Assembly (NCBI RefSeq): GCF_022758145.1 | Contig: NZ_JAJVDH010000002.1 | Location: 620,001 to 684,000 of the forward strand | Direction of reading: 5' to 3' | DNA: 64,000 nucleotides | Source of the DNA: Pontibacter vulgaris | Lineage (GTDB): Bacteria > Bacteroidota > Bacteroidia > Cytophagales > Hymenobacteraceae | Shown: in pieces, positions 53,466-62,494 of the stretch | Numbering within the stretch: position 1 is the stretch's first letter | How the letters are laid out: each line of letters opens with the position of its first letter | Made by a program: the position numbers and the translations under genes | Notes under the pieces: generated by a model | Databases searched by the model: none | Told to the model about the DNA's origin: nothing | What the model saw: the letters and a program-made list of their open reading frames with translations, nothing else

Positions 53466-53864
53466 CTAATCAATCAGGTCTTGTTCTTTCAGCCAGTCAA
53501 AGATCAGTACATCAGTTTGCGAAGACTTGAAGCGATCTGCATAGGTAAGCCAGACTACTTCTTCTATCTCGGAGCTGGCAGTAATTGTACCTTCAAATAA
53601 ACCGGTGTAGCAGGTCATCTTTACCTCAATGCCTGTTGCATGCCCGTGTGCCTGCGCCTGAAACGTGCCCAGGTATTTTAGTGAATCTGCTCGGAGGGTT
53701 ATCGTTAATTCTTCCTGTATTTCCCTGATCAGGGCTTGATGGTCTGTTTCGCCTGTTTCTCGTTTGCCACCGGGTATGTAGTAAACATCTTTGCCTTGGC
53801 TGCGGGTGCTCAGTACTTTCCTGCTTTGGATCTCTATCCAGGCTAGTTTATCAATCAGCTTCAT
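53466..53864 (-). CDS. Nudix hydrolase
   Basis: 132 residues. The Nudix box (about 33-55) reads GKRETGETDHQALIREIQEE with the REx2EE core and an ELTI end, so metal and pyrophosphate binding should be intact. The substrate class is unknown; family members clean oxidised nucleotides or process NDP-X compounds. Confidence 0.9.
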   Translation of the reverse strand: MKLIDKLAWIEIQSRKVLSTRSQGKDVYYIPGGKRETGETDHQALIREIQEELTITLRADSLKYLGTFQAQAHGHATGIEVKMTCYTGLFEGTITASSEIEEVVWLTYADRFKSSQTDVLIFDWLKEQDLID

Positions 53865-53997
53865 GAGGCAAAGTTAGTGCGGCAAGTATAGTTTGCAAAT
53901 GGCGGCAAAGAGGGAGGGTTATAGCAGCATAAAATATACTCTGAATAGCAGCAGGTATAAATGAGCGCCAGAAGCGGTGGCATGAAGTATAAAACCA

Positions 53998-54027
53998 AAA
54001 GCGCCAGCTATACTTTAGCAGGCGCTT
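53998..54027 (-). terminator. Hairpin downstream of the SpoIIAA-like gene
   Basis: Arms AAGCGCC / GGCGCTT enclose a TATACTTT-containing loop, 41 bases past the stop on the minus strand, followed there by TTTTGG. Moderate terminator. Confidence 0.55.
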
Positions 54028-54068
54028 CGTCAGTATGTATAAAGTAGCAGCTTTTATACTTTAGCAGG

Positions 54069-54434
54069 TTATTCTTCTTCCTCCTGAATCCATTCCAAAG
54101 CGGTTGTTCTTTGTATGGGCTCAAAGTATTTTACTTTGGCGGTGGTAAACGGGGTAGCCATAACGGTGAGCCAGTCCAGCCACTTTTTGTCGCCCACAAT
54201 GGCCGCTTTTTTAAAGTCGCCGGCATGCCTGAAATCAAATTTTATATCATCCCAGAGTGCCTGCAACGATATGTCCTCAACGCCCTGCACTTCGGCGTAT
54301 ATGTTGATCTTGCCATACTGTTTTATCTTTTCTTCCAGCAGCGGCAGCATTACATCATAGTCACGTTTATCTACCTGGCCAGTAAGCTGAAAAGCAACCA
54401 GGTCTCCTTTCGATTCTTCTAACAACTGCAACAT
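54069..54434 (-). CDS. SpoIIAA-like (STAS/SEC14) domain protein
   Basis: 121 residues. The features match the SpoIIAA-like family: QLTGQVDKRDYDVMLPLLEE, then ALWDDIKFDFRHAGDFKKAAIVGDKKWLDWL, then VKYFEP and ALEWI. Proteins of this type occur widely as single domains; the roles proposed include membrane or lipid contact. A second, more diverged group is at 47649-49332. The start is an ATG. Confidence 0.78.
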   Translation of the reverse strand: MLQLLEESKGDLVAFQLTGQVDKRDYDVMLPLLEEKIKQYGKINIYAEVQGVEDISLQALWDDIKFDFRHAGDFKKAAIVGDKKWLDWLTVMATPFTTAKVKYFEPIQRTTALEWIQEEEE

Positions 54435-54501
54435 AAGTTTATAGTTTAAGCATGTGGTTGAACCGGTATTTCTATAGTAGCAAGTATAGTGGTTCAGCTA
54501 T

Positions 54502-54900
54502 CTAACGCTCTATACGTTGCAATTCGCGTGTAAGCACTTCCTGTAGTTTCATTTCCTGGCCATCATCCTGCCTGATAATATAATATTCACCCGTCATAGA
54601 CGATTTTGTTGCCAGGTATTTTATAAAATCTTCTGCCGTTTTTATTTTGGAACCATGATTTTTACGCTTCATCTGCAAGTGCTCGGCCGCCTCAGCCGGA
54701 ATATGCTCTGAACCATTTCGTACCAGCTTGCAGTTTTTCATATTTTTAACAAATGCAATCAGGCGGTCTATCTTCTCCTCTTCTGATATAGTTGTTGTGC
54801 TGGTGGCAGCAGTTGAATCTTTATTTGTTTGTGAATGAGCAGCCTGCGCTACTAACAGGCAGGCAGTAACAGCCAGCCCTAACATTGCTTTCTTAAACAT
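54502..54900 (-). CDS. DUF5329 secreted protein
   Basis: 132 residues. A signal peptide (cleavage near AHSQ, about 23) is followed by the DUF5329 core: EEKIDRLIAFV, then CKLVRNGSEHIPAEAAEHLQMK, then TAEDFIKYLATKSSMTGEYY. The function of this domain is unknown. The single mature-region Cys may be used for a disulfide with another chain. Confidence 0.8.
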   Translation of the reverse strand: MFKKAMLGLAVTACLLVAQAAHSQTNKDSTAATSTTTISEEEKIDRLIAFVKNMKNCKLVRNGSEHIPAEAAEHLQMKRKNHGSKIKTAEDFIKYLATKSSMTGEYYIIRQDDGQEMKLQEVLTRELQRIER

Positions 54901-55048
54901 GGTAAGCTATTCTTTTGATATATTTTGAACTAGAAATACAGCGTGTATATTTGCATAATAACATACTTATAATCAATCTACAACGTTCAGGTATTTTAAC
55001 CGCCTGTACTTGTTTTGCTCCTAAAGCTGAAAAAACTCCCCATAGTGC

Positions 55049-57001
55049 ATGAGAAAAATACTTTACGCATTCATACTGTTGCTGTTGTGCCAGCAGGCTG
55101 TAGCACAGGAAAATATTGAAACCCGCCTTGGTTATAGTTACAACGATAAATATGAGTTTTCGGACGAGTGGCAATATCTTTCTACAGATTTATACCTGTT
55201 TAATGGTACCAAATTTACGCGTGTACTAAATGAGCTGGAGAAAGGGCCACGTAAAGAAAAAAAGCGTTACAGAAATGAACTGGAATACCTTTTTATAACA
55301 GCACAGCTTAAAAACCTGAAGCTCTTCGGTAACGACGAAATTGTATACCCGCTTTATAATTTCTCTGTCGGCACAGATAAAAAGACTTATACCACACAGG
55401 TAAGCGACCACCAAGAGGTAGTGCGCATTATAGATAAATTACCGATTTCTTCTGCCGGGTTAGGTATAGATGCCAGCATACAGGCCAAAGCCATAACAAA
55501 CGACGATACAGAGCAGATTTTTGGGCTAGTGGCCAGCCAGTTGGTTAATATTTCTAAAATGGCTACACCAACCGGGGCAGTATTATCTTTAGTAGGGGAG
55601 TTTGGTAACCTGCTAAGCTCACGCACCAAGCGCAAAGAGTATAAATTTAACTCCACTATCAGGCTGTATGAAGGCCAGGATTTCGACACGCGCCTGCATT
55701 CAGTAAAGGTTTATGTGTTTGTGCCGGGCGAGGTTAAAACGGTAAACATCAAATCTGTTAAGCTTGCCGATTATCTTTCTAAAAACCCGAATAAACTGGA
55801 TCGGAGGCAGCTGGAAGAGATGATCGGTTATAAGGATTATCCCTATATGGTGGTGGCCAACTATAAATCGCTTTACAAGATGGATGTGTTGACAGGCGAT
55901 GAAGTTACACTGGATCTGATAGAAAAGCGCAAGCAGAAAATTGAAAATGCGCATAACGCCGGCCTGGTTAACGATGAGACTTATCGCCACGAAAAGTTAT
56001 TTGTAGAGTACCTGCGCGTTTTTGCCGAGATGAAGCAGAACCTGAACACCTATCGCCTGAATTACCGCAACAACAGCCCTGAAATAAATGCCAAAAACCT
56101 GTTCGGCATAGTGCAGGAGTATAAACGCCTGAAAGGTACGATGGATGCCCGTGAGAAAGAATTTGCTAAGAACAGCACATATCAGAATGTATTCAGGGAG
56201 GAGTACCAGGCTATACTTTCCAATGCAGATTTATACCTGGAAGCCGACCATAACCTTAAGAGCGGAAAAGTGTTGGTAAATACGTTACGCGAATTAGAAA
56301 ACGACCAGAAAGCGGGCAGCACCCCTACACAACGGGAGGCGGCACTGGCAAAGCTTTATGCCATAGAATTGCCAAAATCAGAATTTTTGTCAGCATCGGT
56401 AGAGGGCGAAGCAATTATGCGCTTGATTAAAAAGCTGGAAGACCAGCAGTATGCCGAAGTTTTTGCCCAGGATATACAGAAACTGAATGAAGTTGCAGCT
56501 AACGATGAAACTATAGCCCAGCGCAACAGTGTGCAGGAAAAAGCTGCAGCCAGCAAATGCCTTACTTGCCGCGATAAAGTACGCGATGCCGTAACAGAGT
56601 ATAACAAGCGCTACGAGGTTTTTAAACTTAAACAGGCACTTAAGAAGAAAGAAGAGTTGAACCTGGCTGCAGAGCAAACCGTGTTAAAGTATTTGAAAGA
56701 GCAGCTTTGCATCGAAAGTAACCTGAAAACAGTGGCCTCTACTAACGAGGGGCTGGATGCTTACATGAGCCGCATGCACGAAAAGAATAAGGAATTCGCT
56801 AGTAATATAAAGACATTAGACCAATTGAATAAGATTGAGATTGCCGATCCCAAGCTACAGAAGGTACAGGAGTATAATGCCCGCCTGCAGCATCAGATAC
56901 AGGAAGTAGAAACCAATTTCCAGACAATTGTAACATTAGATAAAAGCCTCTGTAATTGCCCTGAGCCAGGTGGGGCGCCCATTAAAAGTGCAGGCGAATA
57001 A
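55049..57001 (+). CDS. Secreted coiled-coil protein of unknown function
   Basis: 650 residues. It has a signal peptide (cleavage near AVAQ, about 19). The N-terminal region (20-230) is beta-rich, with RLGYSYNDKYEF and YKFNSTIRLYEGQDF. A helical, charged section (about 290-620, KRKQKIENAHNAG, then NDQKAGSTP) follows and ends with Cys-containing segments (KCLTCRDK, then SLCNCPEPGG). I recognise no family. The gene stands alone and ends in a terminator shared with trxA. Confidence 0.6.
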   Translation: MRKILYAFILLLLCQQAVAQENIETRLGYSYNDKYEFSDEWQYLSTDLYLFNGTKFTRVLNELEKGPRKEKKRYRNELEYLFITAQLKNLKLFGNDEIVYPLYNFSVGTDKKTYTTQVSDHQEVVRIIDKLPISSAGLGIDASIQAKAITNDDTEQIFGLVASQLVNISKMATPTGAVLSLVGEFGNLLSSRTKRKEYKFNSTIRLYEGQDFDTRLHSVKVYVFVPGEVKTVNIKSVKLADYLSKNPNKLDRRQLEEMIGYKDYPYMVVANYKSLYKMDVLTGDEVTLDLIEKRKQKIENAHNAGLVNDETYRHEKLFVEYLRVFAEMKQNLNTYRLNYRNNSPEINAKNLFGIVQEYKRLKGTMDAREKEFAKNSTYQNVFREEYQAILSNADLYLEADHNLKSGKVLVNTLRELENDQKAGSTPTQREAALAKLYAIELPKSEFLSASVEGEAIMRLIKKLEDQQYAEVFAQDIQKLNEVAANDETIAQRNSVQEKAAASKCLTCRDKVRDAVTEYNKRYEVFKLKQALKKKEELNLAAEQTVLKYLKEQLCIESNLKTVASTNEGLDAYMSRMHEKNKEFASNIKTLDQLNKIEIADPKLQKVQEYNARLQHQIQEVETNFQTIVTLDKSLCNCPEPGGAPIKSAGE

Positions 57002-57017
57002 CTTGCTTTGTGGGTAC

Positions 57018-57059
57018 AAAAAAGAGGCCTCTTCCGCATCAGCAGAAGAGGCCTCTTTC
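57018..57059. terminator. Bidirectional terminator before trxA
   Basis: A perfect stem AAAGAGGCCTCTTC / GAAGAGGCCTCTTT with a 10-base loop lies between convergent genes. Confidence 0.93.
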
Positions 57060-57074
57060 TATATATACTTTAGC

Positions 57075-57401
57075 TTACGCTAACTGAGCATCAAGTTTAG
57101 AAGCAAGCGCGTTTTTCGGAACTGCACCAACTTGTTTGTCTACTACTTGGCCATTCTTGAAAACTAGAAGTGTCGGAATGCTGCGGATACCGAACTTAGC
57201 AGAAGTTTGTGGGTTAGCGTCAACGTCTACTTTACCGATAACGGCTTTGCCTTCGTACTCGCCGGCCAGCTCTTCCACGATCGGGCCTACCATGCGGCAA
57301 GGGCCGCACCACTCTGCCCAAAAGTCTACCAGCACTGGTTTATCTGAATTGATGATCTCATCAAAGTTTGCGTCTGTAATTTCTATTGCTTTGTTAGCCA
57401 T
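57075..57401 (-). CDS. trxA: Thioredoxin
   Basis: 108 residues. The active site WCGPC is at 31-35 and the cis-Pro is in RSIPTLL. This is the standard thioredoxin that reduces cytoplasmic disulfides. A clear TTG-N19-TATATTTA promoter precedes it. In other Bacteroidota trxA and dnaE are often direct neighbours; here the 57.5-58.6 kb block separates them. Confidence 0.97.
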   Translation of the reverse strand: MANKAIEITDANFDEIINSDKPVLVDFWAEWCGPCRMVGPIVEELAGEYEGKAVIGKVDVDANPQTSAKFGIRSIPTLLVFKNGQVVDKQVGAVPKNALASKLDAQLA

Positions 57402-57435
57402 AACTTTAGCGTTTTGTTGGTTAAATTCTGTGTTT

Positions 57436-57465
57436 TAAATATAGTAACATTTTATAGCTTGTCAA
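57436..57465 (-). promoter_or_regulatory. Bacteroidota-type promoter of trxA
   Basis: On the minus strand TTG (57463-57465) is followed after exactly 19 bases by TATATTTA (57436-57443), which matches TAnnTTTG except for the last base. It lies 35 bases from the ATG. Confidence 0.75.
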
Positions 57466-57466
57466 A

Positions 57467-57813
57467 TTTAAGCCCAAACTGCACATGCCTGACAAGCTGT
57501 CCTGTTTACAAACAGTCTTTGCTGCAAATTTAGAACTTATACATACGTCCTTCGCAGCGGAAGGTATATTTATTTGTATAAACAAATGTTGTGGGATTTA
57601 GTTTCATGAGATAGGGACGTGAGTAAAAAGGAGTGCTACCATTAGCAGGAAAATTTAATATCGGTGCAAAAGAGATTTACTTGGATTGATATATAATCAA
57701 ATTTATAACTGCTTTTCAGGTGAATATTTATAATGCAACTTGATACTTTAGTATAGAATCTATTAATTACTATATTGCTAAAATAGATATTGCATAAATA
57801 TTAATCATTCTGT
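57467..57813. other. AT-rich gap with no recognisable gene
   Basis: About 350 bases, very AT-rich from 57690 on. It contains an inverted ACAAGCTGTC/TTGTC-like stretch near 57490 and no AAGTATA cluster. It carries the upstream region of the orphan gene that follows. Confidence 0.45.
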
Positions 57814-58371
57814 ATGAAGAGTAAATTTTATTCCTTTTTACTATTATTTTTTGTATTAACAGCAACTGCCAGTTATGCACAAACAATAAGCCAAACCAAG
57901 GCTTATATAATTGATAAAATCATAGTTAACCCTTGGGACTCCCAAGTAATGGAAGCAGTATTCCTAGATAAGTTAACAATTGATCAATCGAAACAACTGA
58001 CAGGAAAGATATTGGAAGAAGATGAAAAGGAAAGGATTTTAAGTAATAATCAAATTGTAGAGGATTTAGGCAAGCAAATCTTTGCTGTAATGTATTCTTT
58101 TGATGTTAAAGGAATAAATTCTGTAACACTAAGTTCACAAATACATCCTAAGACTGGAGAGAAGTTAAACTCCTTAATCATTAGTATTAATGAAAGTTAC
58201 TTAAGTGTGACAAAACACAAAGTGTTTGGAGGTGGGAACACTTATGATAGGAGAGATACTATAGAAATTCCATTAAAATTAAACGAAGCCGAATTAAAAT
58301 TATTAAAAAAAGCTTTTCTTCATCTTTGTAAACTCTATGGAGGTAATCCAATAAAAGAAGATTTGTTTTAA
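57814..58371 (+). CDS. AT-rich orphan secreted protein, possibly acquired
   Basis: 185 residues with a signal peptide (MKSKFYSFLLLFFVLTATAS...AQ, about 22). The rest is helical and charged, with an IIVNPWDSQ start and a C-terminal LNEAELKLLKKAFLHLCKLY. Codon use is clearly more AT-rich than in its neighbours, and no AAGTATA word is present. It is plus-strand between minus-strand trxA and dnaE, so it looks like an insertion. I recognise no family. Confidence 0.5.
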   Translation: MKSKFYSFLLLFFVLTATASYAQTISQTKAYIIDKIIVNPWDSQVMEAVFLDKLTIDQSKQLTGKILEEDEKERILSNNQIVEDLGKQIFAVMYSFDVKGINSVTLSSQIHPKTGEKLNSLIISINESYLSVTKHKVFGGGNTYDRRDTIEIPLKLNEAELKLLKKAFLHLCKLYGGNPIKEDLF

Positions 58372-58384
58372 ATTATATGTTAAG

Positions 58385-58430
58385 AAAAAAGCGAATGGGT
58401 TGTGCTAGAGACAAGCCACTCGCTTTTTTT
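58385..58430 (+). terminator. Terminator after the orphan gene
   Basis: Imperfect stem AAAAAGCGA / TCGCTTTTT with inner TGGGTTGT / ACAAGCCA pairs (one G-T and a bulge), followed by a T-run. Confidence 0.75.
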
Positions 58431-58452
58431 ATAACATATTACCAGAACTGAA

Positions 58453-58535
58453 GCGGATTTCCTAATCCGCGTTAACAGGAAGAAGGGGATTAGGGAATCC
58501 CCACCAGAAAGCTTTCGGACTAGGAAGTCCGAAAG
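58453..58535. repeat. Cluster of three related hairpins (REP-like)
   Basis: Three stem-loops follow one another: 58453-58470, 58485-58502 and 58512-58535. Each has the core GGAYT[TC]CCTARTCC on one strand; hairpins 1 and 3 match at 14 of 16 core bases when one is inverted. The stems are 7, 7 and 10 bp with loops of 4 bases. They lie between the orphan gene and dnaE. Confidence 0.65.
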
Positions 58536-58625
58536 AGCAAAAAAGGTACGCTACCTAAGCAGCACACCTTTTATACTTTAAGTAAAGAGCAGATTCATCT
58601 CCTCATTTCCGAATCTCCAAATCAA

Positions 58626-61600
58626 CTACAACAGCTTACACTCACCCAGTCCCAAATCTTTTATTGAGTTTAGAAACAACTTCGGATCTACTCTATACTT
58701 TCTTGAATATGTTGGCAGGGCCAGTTTTTCATCCGGCACATGCAACGTTATCTCCAGGCGTTTCTGGCCGGCACTGGCAACTATAGCTTCTTCCAAGGCT
58801 TCGGCGACATTTGGTGTGAAGTGCTGCAGGTTGATATTAACCTGAACGCCTTGCGCCATCTTATCCATCACATCGCCCAGGAGCTGGATGTTAACAGGCT
58901 TCAACTCCCACTGGTCTTCGGTCTTATAACGCAGCTGTACTTTACCTCGGATGAACAAGTATAAACCGGTCTTCAGGTAAGGCGAGAACTTCACGTAATC
59001 TTCCCCGAACAGCGCCATCTGCATTGTAGAATCATAATCTTCGATAGAGAACAGCGCAAACGGGTTACCATTCTTAGCCGTACGGATTACTACCTCCGAT
59101 ACCATACCCGCCACGTTGATGTCTTTGTTCTTATGGTTTGCAATATCAGCTAAGGCCGAAGTACAGTAAGAATCAATTTCCAGCTTAAACTGATCCAACG
59201 GATGACCAGAAATGTAGAAACCTACTACTTCTTTCTCGCGACGCAGCATTTCAGCCTGGGTCCATGGTTGTACTTCTGGTATCTTCGGCATAGGGGCGGC
59301 TACGGCAGCACTACCTCCAAACAACGACTGTTGCGCCGCCTGTAGTTCTGCCTGGTAGTTGTTGCCGTAACGAACCGCTTTTTCCAGTAAGCTGATGTTT
59401 TCACCTTCCGGTATATCCATTAACTGGGCACGGTGGTACAAGCCAAACGAATCGAAAGCACCGGCCAAGGCCATGCTTTCAAAGGTCTTCTTGTTCACGG
59501 CACGCAGGTTCACACGCTTCGAGAAGTCAAAAATATCCTGGTACATGCCGTTCTTTTCTCTTTCCGATATGATGGCATCTACCGCAGCCTCACCTGTTCC
59601 TTTTATCGCAGCCAGACCAAAACGAATGTGGCCCTGCTCGTTCACGTTGAACTTAAGCAACGATTCGTTCACGTCCGGACCTAATACCGGTACACCCTGC
59701 TTGCGGGCTTCCTCGATAAAGAACGTCACCTTCTTGATGTCGTTCATGTTGTTGGTAAGCACCGCTGCCATGTACTCGGCAGGGTAGTGGGCCTTTAGGT
59801 ACCCGGTCTGGTACGCAACTACAGAGTAAGCAGCAGAGTGCGAGCGGTTAAAGCCGTACTGAGCGAATTTCTCCATCACATCGAACACCTCCGAAGCTTT
59901 TTTCGCCGGAATGTTGTTGATCTCGGCGGCTCCTTTGATGAACTTCTCACGCTCCTCGGCCATCTTTTTCATGTCCTTCTTACCCATAGCGCGGCGCAGC
60001 AAGTCGGCACCACCCAGTGAGTAACCGGCCAGAATCTGGGCCGTCTGCATGATCTGCTCCTGGTATACCATGATCCCGTAGGAGTAGTTCAGGATCGGCT
60101 CCAACAGCTCGTGCGGGTATTCTACTTCCTCTTTACCATGCTTACGGTTAATGAAGTTCGGGATGAACTGCATCGGGCCCGGACGGTAAAGGGCGTTCAT
60201 GGCAATTAGGTCTTCAATGTTGGTAGGCTGCAGGTCTTTTAAGTACATGCGCATACCTTCCGACTCGAACTGGAACGTACCAATGGTATCACCGCGCTGG
60301 TAAAGCTGGTAGGTCTTTTCGTCGTCAATCGGGATGTTATCTATGTCAATCTCAACGCCATGGTTTTTCTTGATGAGCTCCATGGCATCTTTAATGATGG
60401 TTAGGGTTTTTAAGCCCAGAAAGTCCATTTTCAGCATGCCAGCACTCTCGATCACTTTACCATCAAACTGCGTTACCAGCAGGTCGGCATCTTTAGAAGT
60501 AGAAACCGGGATGTAGTTGGTAATATCGTCCGGGGCGATGATAACACCTGCCGCGTGTATACCGGTGTTTCGAACAGAACCTTCCAGCTTTTCGGCCAGC
60601 TTTAGTACGGCAGCACGAGCGTCGCTACCCTCACGGATGGCAGCCAGCTCCAGGTTCTCCATAAAGGCTTTCGCCAGCGTGGTGCCAGGTGTTTCCGGTA
60701 CCATTTTCGCCAGTTCGTTTGCCTCGGCAAGCGGCAGGGAAGTAGCGCGGGCTACGTCTTTGATCGATGATTTAGCCGCCATCGTACCGAAGGTAATGAT
60801 CTGGGCTACCTGCGTTTTGCCATACTTATCCACCACGTAATCGATCACGCGCTGGCGGTTCACGTCGTCAAAGTCAATATCAATATCGGGCATGGATACA
60901 CGCTCCGGGTTCAGGAATCGCTCGAACAGCAGGTTATACTTTATCGGGTCGATGTTAGTGATACCGATACAGTACGCTACAGCCGAACCCGCCGCCGAAC
61001 CACGACCAGGGCCTACAAACACGCCCATGTCGCGACCTTTGTTAATAAAGTCCTGCACGATAAGGAAGTAACCAGCAAAACCCATGGTCTTGACAACGTG
61101 CAGTTCAAAATCGAGGCGCTCAGTTATCTCTGGTGTAATCTCAGAATATCTTTTTGCAGCTCCCTCATAAGTCAGGTGGCGCAGAAAATCGTCAGCATCA
61201 GCGTGCTGCGGCGGAATAGGGAAGTTGGGCAGCAGGATATCGCGCTTCAGCACGGGTGGCGTTATCTTGTCTACAATCTCGTTGGTATTATCTACAGCTT
61301 CCGGCACGTCCTTGAACAACTGGTTCATCTCGGCCTGCGTCTTGAAATAGAACTGGTCGTTCGGGAAACCGAAACGAGTTTTTGGGCCAGCCTCATCAAT
61401 GCGCTGCAACATCTGGCGGATATTGGCACTGCTGCTATACTTGTTACGAACGTTATCTACGGTATCGTAAATCACCTTCTGGTCATCTGTCAGGAAACGG
61501 TAATAACGCGTCTGAAAATCGCCAACCGGGGTAGATTGGTCCTCGCCAGTATTCACGCACAGCAGAATGTCGTGCGCGTTCCAGTCGTCCTGGTCCACGT

Positions 61601-62249
61601 AATGCGAATCGTTGGTGCAGATCACCTTCACATTATACTTCTTGGCCCACTTCAGCAGCACCTGGTTTATATCTTCCTGGCTTTTGCCGGTGCCATCTAT
61701 GTTCTGCAGGCCGTGGCGCTGTATCTCGATGTAATAATCTTCGCCGAAAACGTCGAGCCACCACTTAAATATCTCTTCTGCTTCTTCTTCGCTTTTCCAA
61801 AGTATAGCCTGTGGTACCTCGGCACCAATACAGCAGCTTGTAGCAATAAGTCCTTTGCTATACTTTAAAAGCAGTTCTTTATCAATACGCGGCCACTTGC
61901 TGTACACACCCTCAATGTAAGACAGCGAGCAAAGCTTAGCCAGGTTCTGATAACCCTCCTGGTCTTTTGCCAGCAGCAACTGGTGGTGGCGCACATCTTT
62001 CTGCTCTTTGGTAAAGGTTTTCAGGTGGCGGTCTGTAACCAGGTAAAACTCGCAGCCCACGATCGGTTTCACGTTATACTTGTTGGCCTCGTTTACGAAG
62101 TTGAAGGCGGCAAACATGTTTCCGTGGTCGGTCATGGCTACGGCGGGCATACCATCGGCCTGCGCTTTTTTCATAAGCGCGCTAATGCTGGCCTGGCCGT
62201 CGAGCAGCGAGTACTGTGTATGGGTGTGTAAATGCGAAAAAACTGGCAT
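58626..62249 (-). CDS. dnaE: DNA polymerase III alpha subunit (DnaE type)
   Basis: 1207 residues. The N-terminal PHP domain begins HLHTHTQYSLLDGQ. The palm catalytic acids are in PDIDIDFDD (454-462). The finger region has RGSAAGS, and a beta-binding region and OB fold occupy the C-terminus. It is the replicative polymerase. By eye it is poor in the AAGTATA word. The start is an ATG at 62247-62249, just before short tandem ATTACGA repeats. Confidence 0.97.
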   Translation of the reverse strand: MPVFSHLHTHTQYSLLDGQASISALMKKAQADGMPAVAMTDHGNMFAAFNFVNEANKYNVKPIVGCEFYLVTDRHLKTFTKEQKDVRHHQLLLAKDQEGYQNLAKLCSLSYIEGVYSKWPRIDKELLLKYSKGLIATSCCIGAEVPQAILWKSEEEAEEIFKWWLDVFGEDYYIEIQRHGLQNIDGTGKSQEDINQVLLKWAKKYNVKVICTNDSHYVDQDDWNAHDILLCVNTGEDQSTPVGDFQTRYYRFLTDDQKVIYDTVDNVRNKYSSSANIRQMLQRIDEAGPKTRFGFPNDQFYFKTQAEMNQLFKDVPEAVDNTNEIVDKITPPVLKRDILLPNFPIPPQHADADDFLRHLTYEGAAKRYSEITPEITERLDFELHVVKTMGFAGYFLIVQDFINKGRDMGVFVGPGRGSAAGSAVAYCIGITNIDPIKYNLLFERFLNPERVSMPDIDIDFDDVNRQRVIDYVVDKYGKTQVAQIITFGTMAAKSSIKDVARATSLPLAEANELAKMVPETPGTTLAKAFMENLELAAIREGSDARAAVLKLAEKLEGSVRNTGIHAAGVIIAPDDITNYIPVSTSKDADLLVTQFDGKVIESAGMLKMDFLGLKTLTIIKDAMELIKKNHGVEIDIDNIPIDDEKTYQLYQRGDTIGTFQFESEGMRMYLKDLQPTNIEDLIAMNALYRPGPMQFIPNFINRKHGKEEVEYPHELLEPILNYSYGIMVYQEQIMQTAQILAGYSLGGADLLRRAMGKKDMKKMAEEREKFIKGAAEINNIPAKKASEVFDVMEKFAQYGFNRSHSAAYSVVAYQTGYLKAHYPAEYMAAVLTNNMNDIKKVTFFIEEARKQGVPVLGPDVNESLLKFNVNEQGHIRFGLAAIKGTGEAAVDAIISEREKNGMYQDIFDFSKRVNLRAVNKKTFESMALAGAFDSFGLYHRAQLMDIPEGENISLLEKAVRYGNNYQAELQAAQQSLFGGSAAVAAPMPKIPEVQPWTQAEMLRREKEVVGFYISGHPLDQFKLEIDSYCTSALADIANHKNKDINVAGMVSEVVIRTAKNGNPFALFSIEDYDSTMQMALFGEDYVKFSPYLKTGLYLFIRGKVQLRYKTEDQWELKPVNIQLLGDVMDKMAQGVQVNINLQHFTPNVAEALEEAIVASAGQKRLEITLHVPDEKLALPTYSRKYRVDPKLFLNSIKDLGLGECKLL

Positions 62250-62253
62250 TTGA

Positions 62254-62290
62254 GGGAATTACGAATTACGAGTTAAGAATTACGAATGAC
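62254..62290. repeat. Short degenerate ATTACGA tandem repeat upstream of dnaE
   Basis: Three copies of ATTACGA (ATTACGAATTACGAGTTAAG, then AATTACGAATGAC) lie within 37 bases just 5' of dnaE. They may be a control element or simple-sequence debris. Confidence 0.4.
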
Positions 62291-62494
62291 TTCTGTATAA
62301 GAGAAAATCTATACTTGAGAATCATTTCGGGATGTTAAAATTACGCAAAATCGGGCGGCCGCCCAAACTATAAAGCGGCTTATGGGGCAACAAAATTTAT
62401 ACTTGAAATGTGCCGTTTTGTACAAGCTTTTCTATCAATCAACTATAACTTAGCAGGCAAGCTTGCACGTAAGAGAGAAGCTGCAGGTATAGGT

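Noticed and set aside
54009..54069. Direct repeat of TATACTTTAGCAGG
   Set aside because: Both copies contain the common TATACTT word with short chance matches and no boundaries, so it is not treated as a separate element.
61098..61868. A long open frame opposite dnaE
   Set aside because: The conserved dnaE coding sequence explains it; there is no ribosome site or start context.
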